Source: Flavobacteriales bacterium (GTDB lineage: Bacteria; Bacteroidota; Bacteroidia; NS11-12g; UBA9320). From it: 64,000 nt of DNA. The notes under the pieces were generated by a model. It was not told where the DNA came from and did not search any database. It saw only the letters and a program-made list of their open reading frames with translations. The position numbers and the translations under genes were made by a program. Positions within the stretch are counted from its first letter, which is position 1. Each line of letters opens with the position of its first letter. The stretch covers positions 434,001-498,000 of the forward strand of contig JACJZU010000002.1 of the NCBI GenBank assembly GCA_020635435.1, read 5' to 3'. Shown here piece after piece: positions 36,045-44,800 of this stretch.

Positions 36045-36285
36045 CTTTCACAGATTTTTCACAGATTACGTTATCCTCTTTGTTCTTTATAAATCGGTGT
36101 GATCCGTGGTGCAAGATCCGCAGCTAGGTCGCGGCAGCTTATCCTTTGTAGTGGTCTAAAAAATTCGGATAGTATTTTATTGGGGCAACCGCTGTTACTG
36201 ACCATCCCAGACCGGCTGAACTGTTGGCGGTTTGGGGTGGTCATCAAGTTCGGTTTCTCCAGATGGGGGATCTGGCACAAACAAA

Positions 36286-36313
36286 AAAGCGGAATACCCA
36301 CTTATTCCGCTTT
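36286..36313 (-). terminator. Terminator-like hairpin 3' of a tRNA-Met relic
   Basis: AAAGCGGAATA and TATTCCGCTTT form a perfect 11-bp stem with a 6-nt loop, and the minus strand continues with T6. It sits at the 3' side of the relic that starts at 36315, as the real tRNA-Met terminator does. Confidence 0.75.
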
Positions 36314-36314
36314 G

Positions 36315-36589
36315 GTAGCGGGGAGCGGTCCCGACTTTTAGTCGGGACGAACCGCCGTCCGCCAACCGGCGGATATGAACCTGTCCGCCCACTGGCGGAT
36401 CCTGCGCTTGTGGGTATAAAAAAGGACCCAGCAAAAACTGGATCCTTCATGTTGTAGCGGGGAAGCGGACTATTATCGAACATTCCTCACCTATGGATCT
36501 GATACCCCGAGCAGAATATCGAACCGGTATCGAACCACCTCAAACCCATGCCCATAAATGAAAAAAGACCCATCGCATTGATTAGTCTC
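36315..36589 (-). repeat. 275-bp direct repeat A: tRNA-Met 3'-end relics with palindromes
   Basis: The block aligns without gaps to 38291-38565. Read on the minus strand, its low-coordinate part ends in CCGCTCCCCGCTAC, the 3' end of the tRNA-Met at 38571, and contains pieces matching its T arm and anticodon region, broken by palindromes at 36329-36347, 36358-36373 and 36384-36399. A second, more decayed relic begins near 36454, and two further terminator-like hairpins lie at about 36424-36450 and 36561-36587. No function is evident. Confidence 0.8.
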
Positions 36590-36602
36590 TTCGTTTTTTC
36601 AA

Positions 36603-36671
36603 CGCCCACCTTCGCCGAGGCTTACGCTTGTGCCCCAGCTTCGGTGTATGCGCAAGGTGGACCCTGTAGCG
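36603..36671. repeat. Intergenic direct repeat, copy 1
   Basis: About 69 bp (CACCTTCGCCGAGGCTTACG and onward to GGTGGACCCTGTAGC) matching 38034-38102 with scattered differences. Together with the 275-bp repeats it brackets the gene at 36964. Confidence 0.7.
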
Positions 36672-36963
36672 AAGATCATGCTGCTTGTCCGCCCCTAGCG
36701 GAATATCGAACCTGCATCGAATGACTCTGCTTAACCCCCAGAACCGCTTAGTTTCGAATGATTTACAGTTCTCTTCGACTGTATAATAGCCGAAACGGTT
36801 CTTGAAAAAACATCAGTAACCTACTTACATAGATCACTCAGAATAAAATCGCGACTTTAGGCCTGTCGGAAGAGTGATAGGGCTTCATCGCGCCACTATC
36901 AACCTTGTATCCTTGACGAATTGATTCTGTGTACGTTTGTTCGTCAGTCAAACAGGAAAGCAA

Positions 36964-37935
36964 TTACTCCACCTTTGCCAACCGGGCACCAATGGTGAAT
37001 GTCAAGCCCAGGGAATCCATGATTCTACTGTAGTAGCCAGGATTCATCGTAAACCGAAGTGAAGATATCAAAGCAATAGACTTGATCCGACTCGTGTATC
37101 GCGTTTCCGCCATGAATCCAATCGGTAACTGGTTGAAATTTGCTAGTATCTCTTCACGTTTCTCCGTTGTGATCTCTCTGCTGAATTGAGTTGACTCAGC
37201 TCCTTGGAGCGAGTCATCATACTCGTATATGTCACCTACAGCACTATTCAAATTCAATAATACTCCCGCGCTATATTCCATAAACCGATCTTTTGATAGG
37301 GGCCCGTATTTATCGGTGAGAATATCCAAGCTCATATGCGATCGTCTTGATATCCCGAGAATAAGGTTGTTATTCCTTACAGGAGTTCCAACGTTGACGA
37401 GATTCTCGAAACCGAATCCATCATCAAGAATAGTTTCTGCTGGAAATTGATGACGCATAGATTGATATCCTACGTAAGCTGTTAAAGTAGTGAAGTGGGC
37501 CGCGGGTACTAAAGAGGCGACTAGTGTGTCAGATCTAATTTCTATTTCAAACTGTGCATTCTTGACAGATTCAGTTGTAGAGAACGTATATCCGATCATG
37601 GTCTCAAGTCTATTCCCTACATAGCTGCCGATCTCTGATGGGCCATAAGAAAGGTTGTTCTCAGAAGCTGTGCTCCCATAAACCATTGAATAGCCAGCAC
37701 GCAAGTTCAGATTGCTTTTTAAATCCATCAGGTCCACCTGTCCACCGAACCCAAAAGTGATAGTATTAGCCAGCCCTACTTGAAAAGGATTCAACTCTAA
37801 CAACATGAATTGGGGATGTTTGAGCGAATCGACTTTTGTGTAGTAGAAATCAACTTTCTTATCTTCTCGATCATTTTGAGCAAATGCTATGAAAGTAGTC
37901 AACAGCATGACTGTTAAGAGGTACAATTTTTCCAT
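36964..37935 (-). CDS. Outer membrane protein, hypothetical
   Basis: A 323-residue protein with signal peptide 1-19 (ending AFAQ). The mature part alternates amphipathic strands (LANTITFGFGGQVDLMD, LNLRAGYSMVYG, LTFTIGARLAKVE) consistent with a beta-barrel. No family recognised. It stands alone between two sets of direct repeats (36315/38291 and 36603/38034), next to a tRNA gene, so it may have arrived as a small inserted segment. It is somewhat more AT-rich than the neighbouring surface-protein genes. Confidence 0.6.
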   Translation of the reverse strand: MEKLYLLTVMLLTTFIAFAQNDREDKKVDFYYTKVDSLKHPQFMLLELNPFQVGLANTITFGFGGQVDLMDLKSNLNLRAGYSMVYGSTASENNLSYGPSEIGSYVGNRLETMIGYTFSTTESVKNAQFEIEIRSDTLVASLVPAAHFTTLTAYVGYQSMRHQFPAETILDDGFGFENLVNVGTPVRNNNLILGISRRSHMSLDILTDKYGPLSKDRFMEYSAGVLLNLNSAVGDIYEYDDSLQGAESTQFSREITTEKREEILANFNQLPIGFMAETRYTSRIKSIALISSLRFTMNPGYYSRIMDSLGLTFTIGARLAKVE

Positions 37936-38033
37936 TGGTTTTAAGATTTAGAGAATAAATGATCGTCTAATATAGTGTTTTTACACTTGTACTTTGGCTA
38001 GAAATAGATGCCATATCTGGCCCTTGTGCCAAG

Positions 38034-38102
38034 CGCCACCTTCGCCAAGGCTTACACTTGAGCCCCAGCTTCAGCGTAGGCGCACGGTGGACGCTGTAGC
38101 GG
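38034..38102. repeat. Intergenic direct repeat, copy 2
   Basis: Counterpart of 36603-36671. It runs straight into a further tRNA-Met relic (TAGCGGTGAG at 38096). Confidence 0.7.
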
Positions 38103-38255
38103 TGAGTTTATCCGCCTTTGGAGGGCGATCCCGAATTCTAGTCGGGACGAACCGCCGTCTGCCAGCAGAGGACGTGTCAGCCCTCCGGCTGATATGAACC
38201 TGCGCTTTAAATCGATTGCAAAAAAAAAGGACCTGGTAAAACCAAGTCCTTGAGT
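38096..38255 (-). repeat. tRNA-Met relic with four palindrome-like inserts
   Basis: On the plus strand CGAACCGCCG (T arm) and TATGAACC (anticodon region) keep the tRNA-Met order. A 19-bp palindrome (38129-38147) lies on the 3' side of the T arm; TCTGCCAGCAGA (38158-38169) and TCAGCCCTCCGGCTGA (38177-38192) occupy the variable/anticodon site. An imperfect one lies near 38111. A terminator-like hairpin sits at 38227-38251. Confidence 0.65.
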
Positions 38256-38290
38256 CTAAGCCCGCCTTCGCTGAAGCTACGATGGGCAAT

Positions 38291-38565
38291 GTAGCGGGGA
38301 GCGGTCCCGACTTTTAGTCGGGACGAACCGCCGTCCGCCAACCGGCGGATATGAACCTGTCCGCCCACTGGCGGATCCTGCGCTTGTGGGTATAAAAAAG
38401 GACCTGGTAAAAACTGGATCCTTCATGTTGTAGCGGGGAAGCAGACTAATATCGAACATTCTTGACCTCGGGATCTGATACCCCAAGCAGAATATCGAAC
38501 CGGTATCGAACCATCTCAAACCCGCATCCCTAAACGAAAAAAGACCCATCGCATTGATGAGTCTC
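38291..38565 (-). repeat. 275-bp direct repeat B: tRNA-Met 3'-end relics with palindromes
   Basis: Gap-free counterpart of 36315-36589; the first 110 bp are identical. Palindromes sit at 38305-38323, 38334-38349 and 38360-38375. It ends directly beside the intact tRNA-Met, whose terminator (38540-38566) is the last element of the repeat unit. Confidence 0.8.
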
Positions 38566-38566
38566 C
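38540..38566 (-). terminator. Terminator of tRNA-Met
   Basis: On the minus strand AGAC-T-CATC, loop AATGC, GATG-G-GTCT followed by TTTTT, starting about 5 bp past the tRNA 3' end. Confidence 0.8.
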
Positions 38567-38570
38567 GTTT

Positions 38571-38647
38571 TGGTAGCGGGGAGCGGAATCGAACCGCCGA
38601 CCTTAGGGTTATGAATCCTACGCTCTAACCATCTGAGCTACCCCGCC
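38571..38647 (-). tRNA. tRNA-Met (anticodon CAT), intact
   Basis: On the minus strand: acceptor GGCGGGG pairing with CCCCGCT (G1-U72), D arm GCTC...GAGC, anticodon loop TTCATAA on stem TAGGA/CCCTA (the 31-39 A-C mismatch also occurs in other Bacteroidota tRNA-Met), variable loop AGGTC, T arm GGCGG-TTCGATT-CCGCT, discriminator A and encoded CCA. The G1-U72 pair and lack of three G-C pairs in the anticodon stem point to an elongator rather than initiator tRNA. A tRNA-Ile with lysidine-modified CAT is possible but less likely. Confidence 0.93.
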
Positions 38648-38695
38648 AAATCCCAGGTCGTACCCTGGTTTATTTTAATCGTTCAACTCATTCCT

Positions 38696-38777
38696 GAATC
38701 GAACCGCCGTCCGCCAACTGGCGGATATGAATCCTACGCTCTAACCTCCCGATATCTATCGGGAGAGCTACCCCGCC
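38696..38777 (-). pseudogene. tRNA-Met relic with two palindromes in its loops
   Basis: Identical to the intact tRNA-Met from its first base through the D stem, then from GGTTAGAG to the anticodon, then from CGGCGG to GATTC. Between these the 4 nt AGAT of the D loop are replaced by an 18-bp palindrome (38747-38764) and the 10 nt covering the 3' anticodon stem and variable loop by a 16-bp palindrome (38710-38725). The 3' acceptor strand is missing. It cannot make a working tRNA. Confidence 0.85.
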
Positions 38778-38863
38778 AAAACTGAAAACCCATGTCGATT
38801 TCAGGGCTGCAAAAATAGAAAAATCTTTTTCAAATACGGGAATGAAAAAGTGTTGATGTCGTT

Positions 38864-41800
38864 TTACTGAACTGCGATCCGGTCAATAAAACTGCCGTAC
38901 TCTGTTCGTAGTACAACTTGGTACACTCCGGCACTGAGCATTGATTTTACATCCGTGCGTCCGTCCTGATCCAGCTTTCCGGAAAGAACCATCCTGCCCG
39001 CTGCATCGTAAACCTGATACCCTCCGCTCAAACCGGAGTGTGAAATAATAAAGTTTCCCCTGTTCGGATTCGGGTACAACCTAATTCCGTACATCTTACT
39101 CAATTTTCCGGCATATAATCCGATCACTTCTACACTGTCCACCATGCTGTTTGAACACCCCGTGAGCGAATCATAGACATCCAATTCAACTCGATAAAAT
39201 CCGTCCGCATTTACGCTGAATCCAGAAGTTGTTCCTGCTGAATTTCCGTCTGGATGCTTCCATGAATAGCGTCGTCGTTCTATTACCGAATCCGCTTGCA
39301 GACTGATTTGTCGGTCCACTTGGTCTGAGCTGAATCCGGCATGCGGTAACGGATAAACGGAGACTTCTACAGAGTCCATAGCCGATTTGCAGAACCTGTT
39401 CTCACTTCGAACGAAGTAACGGCCGCTTTCCGAAGTAGCAGAAATTCTGAGTGTATCCCCTCCGGAGTAGAATGAAACACCACGCGCATCTTCATACCAT
39501 AAGATCGCTCCGTTTTTGCCGATTGCAGATGCAAATGCCTCGTCGCCAAAACATGCATCGCGCTTGCCGGTGATTTCCATCCCAGGTATAAGCGAACTGT
39601 CCATGTATGCCTGCACCGGATAGCGATTGCTGCGACATCCCAGACTATCTAATTCGATAAAATACATTACAGCTTTTCCGCTTTTGTCTGTAAAAGTCTT
39701 CCCGTGATGAAGTGAAACAGCTGAGGTGTCCGTCTTGAACCAATAAACTTCGGAAGAAGCATTCACCCGAAGGGTTGCGAAGCTGTCCGGGCAAACCGAA
39801 TCGGATTCTGCCTTGTACTGTTTCGGAATGGAACGAACGGTTAGTTCGAGCTTTCCTTTATTGATACAACCCAGAGAATCCTTGCGAATTTCAAAATCGT
39901 ATATACCTGAAGCGGGATTAGTCACATGGAATACACTATCCAAAGTGATTTGCTTTCCATCCTGATACCACTGTATGACTACCGAATCGGTAGTCAGGTC
40001 CAAATCAGTTCCTTCGCAAATCACCCGTTCCCCCCGGATTTCAGGCAACTTTGGCAGTTGCTTCTTATCAACCAACATGAGACTGCGTTTTCCTTCACAC
40101 GTACGCACCAAGCTGCTTACCCATATACTGTCATAGGTTCGGATATCAATGTCGAAAACATTGCCTTCGTAGAGTGGCGTTTTACTGTCCGATGCCTGAT
40201 ACCACCGATAAACTGTATCGGACGCTAAGGCAATCCTCACGGAATCCACCGAACAGGCAAAGGTGTCCCGAAGTGCGGGTTGGGGTGGATTGGGCTTGGG
40301 ATATACTGTCGACGAAATTCTGCGGGACGAACAGCCGTTCGTGCTGTCGAATTGGACGAAAACCCGGTAAGCTGAACTCAGATCCGCAATGCCCAGAGAA
40401 TCTCCTGTCCAGAAACGTTGCGTATCGTATTCCTTGCGATACCAGCTCACCGTATTCGATCCCGAATTGGAAGAAATGAAGTAGGCCGTACTTCCCGTAC
40501 ATACGCTGTCTGCGATCATAACCGGATTTACGGGGTTACTCTTGATGATGGCCCGTACTTTATGCCTTCCAGTCTTTCCGCAATACGGCGTTTTCAACTT
40601 CCAATCGTAGAAGAAATTATATGCATTCAGTGCATTGCTCTCATCTGACGTGATGCGGATCAGTCCGTTTTTATCTGTATACGGATACTTCGCTCCGTTC
40701 GTGTTTCGGTTGATGTCCAGCACGTCCGATCCGTCCAGATCGATCGTATAGCGTCGCCCTTTGTCCAGTAATACGTTCAAAGGGAGTTCATTTTTACCTC
40801 TGGTGGTGATGGGGAAGATTCGCGAGTAAATGATCCTGGAACTGCTGTCCTTGATATTGATCTGGAGATTCCCGGTAGATTGGGGATAGACAGTCACTGA
40901 ATCAATTACAACATACTTCTGTACATCAAAGCGCAGCCCGAGCTTGAAATTCTTGCTGTACTCCAGCGTTCCTATGGTGTAATCTTTTGCTCCGTTCGGA
41001 ACATTGAAAGGAGGGGAGAATTCCACATAGAATGAATCTGTTTGTTTCAAGCCGATCACACGGTAAACACTGTCACGTGAAAGGATCTTTGTACTGCTAT
41101 CGGTTTTGTACCATTTGTAATCCGAAAAACCTTTCGGTCCTTTGAGGAACACAAAATAAGATTCGTTCAAACATCCCTCATAATCCTCCAGTACCGGGGC
41201 CACCAATGCACGCGTTTTCCAGGTGAAACGGAATGTGTCGTTGTATTGGAATGAATCTTTACTAACGGTTACCGAAACAAAGATGTCGTATGTACCTATT
41301 GCTGAAAGATCCAGACCTTTCAGGAAGAAGGTATCCAATGAACCATATTCGAGTGTGTCCCGAACGGTTAACGCGATGGTATCGTAAACCGGTCCTGAGG
41401 AAACAAGTGTGATCCTGAATGAATTCTCGTCGAATGTGCCTTTATTGTTTATCACAACAGGTACGGATTGATCCGCAGATCCACAGATGTCGAACGCAGT
41501 CCATAGCACATCATCCAAACTTAGATCGTGAATGGACTTGTTCATCTCATCTGCACCTATATCGGGTTTCGAGGAATTCCGTTGTTCCCCATCGATATCC
41601 TTCGGATATGCACTCAATGGAGTTCCCTTTCCATCAAAGGCCTTACTCCTCGTGTGTAGATCGTAATTTCCATAATACAGGGGATTGCCAAATACAGAAT
41701 TGGCATCGGTACCTATGGATTGCAAACTCGCCAAATTGGGATGTGCCTTCTTACCCATAGTAGCAAGAGTGGAATGTTCTCCATAAAATCCGTTGTAGTC

Positions 41801-44800
41801 GCTGTAAAAATCGCTTGCTCCGAAAGGGGTATAGATACACTCTGCCAATCGGAAACCCGAAAGTATATTGTTACGGATCTTCAGATTACCAGGAGCTGGT
41901 CCGTAAGTATTTGGAATGAAGATCACGTGCAACCAGGATTTCCCCGCATCAGCCTTCAGATTATTGTGGGCTACATCTATGTAGTTGCCCCGATCGATAT
42001 TCAAACAAGCCGTATGGCGGTTTTGAACACCCGTGGCCCAGTTGCGGATCACGATCTGATTGTTGTAGAATTCAAGCGGTTTTGATGATGTACCTGAGTC
42101 ATTACCTAGCAACACACCCTCCGGGATTCGTGCCAATAGGTAAATACGATTATCGTGTATGGAAGCTGTTTTTCCCTGATAATAACGCATTGCATAGCGT
42201 TCCTGAGCACCCGAATCGAGACTTTCAATGAGGTTATGTGAAAACTCCAGACTGTCTACCTGATAAAACAAGATCCCATTGTACAAGAAGTCAACGAACT
42301 GGTTATTCACAATATCAAACTTCCGCGATTTCGGATTTCCGGTTCGTGTAGTTCCCAAATAAAGCTGTGAACTTCCTCCGCGGATCACACAATTGCGCAG
42401 TTCAAAATTATTGAGGTATTGGCCGGTCCAGGCGATGTCCTCCTGTTCGATGGTCCACAGATATTGGGAGATCCCGTTGTACCCCGATATTATAGAGTCA
42501 TTGGTAATGTGTATATGATCATTCTTTCCGCTCAATTGGATCACCCGCCCGTAATCTGCAGATGGATTAACCAATGTAAGGCTGTCAAACGTTATGGATG
42601 TGAGATCCTTGATCCGCACTACAAAATTGTCGGAGTTGCCTTTTGGTGCATATACAATTCGAACCGGCGCTTTATTGGAGGGGTGTGCCACGAACTCAAT
42701 AGAACGGTCTGAACTGTTTCCGAAAATATTGTCCAGATCGATCTGTTCATTGTACGTCCCTTCGTGGATCAGGTATCGGATATGGCCACATATCCCGCGT
42801 TTGTTCAGGTCGTCAACTGCTGCCGTAAGCGTCCGGTAGTGGCTGCTGCTCCTGCCCACGGTGAACACACCGCTCAATGCCGTTCGGATCGTATCTGTAA
42901 TTCGAATATGCTCGCGTTTGTGGAAAGTGTCCGAGTGATTGATGGAATCTACACGTATCAAAATGGTATAAGCACTGTCACCGCTCAGGCGTATCGTGCC
43001 TAGCATCAATCGGGCGGAATCGCCCGGGGCAAGTGCAACCCGGTGTGTAGTGTCCTTCACCACTTCATTTCCGGAATGAGCGGTTCGCAATGCATAGCGA
43101 ATGTTCAAGCTGTAGATACTGTCTTCCCCAATGTTCCTGATATCTGCATGAAAGGCTGAAATTCCCGGACAGTAGGAGGGAGGGAAGTAACCGGTCACCT
43201 TGGCTTGCCGAGCGCGATATGGATACTCGTCGGCACCGATGCTCGGATACATGCTGTCGCGCATTTCACCATCAATATCTGTAGTTATTGGCGGATCCAG
43301 CCGCTTTCCGGCTCGTGATAGGTAGGGACTATTGGTGTGCAGATCATCCCAGGCAAAGAAATCGCCATGAACCTGGAGGGAATTACTGTCCTGTCCTGTT
43401 CGTTGCTGTAAAAGCGACAGATTTCCGAGATGATTCGCCACCCGGATGCTTTTTGAACGCTGTGAGAAATAGTTGTTATTGTCTGATCTCCAGGTGCTGC
43501 TCGTATCCGTCCACAGGAAAAACGCACGTGCAGCTCCACTTCCCTGCATGGAATTATTGTAGAATTCATACTTACCGGGCCATCTATCGGCCAGGTAGGA
43601 TGCGATCGCAGTTGAGAATGTGTCACTTGAGGATACCCACACGCTGTTGTGTGCTATGCGGACATCGCGTATATAGCTGATGAGCATACCCAATGAATGG
43701 GCGGTGCGATCCTGATCATCAATGCTCACAAAATTGTTTTCCACGAAGACCTTTTCGTCCGTGGTGCCGTCCTGCCTGTGCTCGAGCCAGAAACCAAGTA
43801 ATTGGTCCTTTCCGCGCATTACCACTTTGTTGTTGCGGTAGATGGCACCGTAACAGAGGTTTCCCCAGATCCCAACGGCCTGACTGTGAGGTGGATCTGT
43901 GATGTTAATGGTGTTGTTTTCAACCAATAACCCTTCGAGGGCCGCAGTGTTGATCGGGTTGAATAGTCTTTCGAAATGATTGTTGCGGATCAATACGGAG
44001 TCAACCCGTGTATTGCTGTTATAATTCCAAAGATGTACCCCATGATTCGGTCCGTTGAAGTAGTTGTTCGTTACGTAGATGAATTTACTGCTGTCCTTTG
44101 CATCAAAGCCGCTCATGATCAATCCTCTCTGAGCGTAATTCTTGTAAACCTTGCTGATGAGGGTGTCCCTGTTGAAGTGGATGTACTGTGTGTTCCCCAA
44201 CAATTTGAACACAGCCTGACTGGTATTGCCGTCACCCTCAAAGGTCATGCTGTCGAAGCGGATAAACTGGGCGCCGTTCAGTTGGAAGAGATAGTCGCTA
44301 CCTGTTGAATCCCAATTTGTGACCAAACGGGCATAACCGGTATCTTTCGGTGAGGTGGTGAAAGTAACCGGATTATTCCTGCCCATTCCCGGGAATGCAC
44401 CAAGACTGTCGTTCCCAACGTACTCTCCCGCACGGAATTCAATGCGCGTGGGGCCGCAAACACCCCTGAAATGAAGGGCATCCACCACATCGCCGAGATT
44501 TCGGTATGGACCGCTGCCCGTGCTTACTTCGATCACTGAGGGCAGTGCAGTAGTAAAGGTATCAGTTGTCCAAAGGTTCTGTTTGTGCACCGTATCCACC
44601 GCGCCGTTCACCGAGTCGATCTCAAAACGCAATTTGATCAAGCTGTCCGCTTCCAGTCTGATCTTCCCGAACTGCATGCGAAAGGTATCCAGCAGATCGA
44701 TCCCGCCATTCCAACGTACACTGCCCATTTTCTGCCAGGCAGAGGTTCCCCGCTTTACAAACCAACTTACGTCGGCTGATCGTATACTGTCATCGCCGTC

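Larger units (their letters stand above)
35343..36283. other. Long intergenic region with dispersed repeats
   Basis: No gene is supported. It contains three copies of a motif around ATCTGTGTAATCTGTGGTGC (35751-35790, 35987-36044, 36094-36134), a perfect inverted repeat at 35987-36044, and a small palindrome at 35838-35863. Frames of up to 111 codons exist but show no domain. Confidence 0.6.

Noticed and set aside
36224..36457. Overlapping 77-90 codon frames in the tRNA relic repeats
   Set aside because: They arise from palindromes and tRNA pieces and have no protein features.
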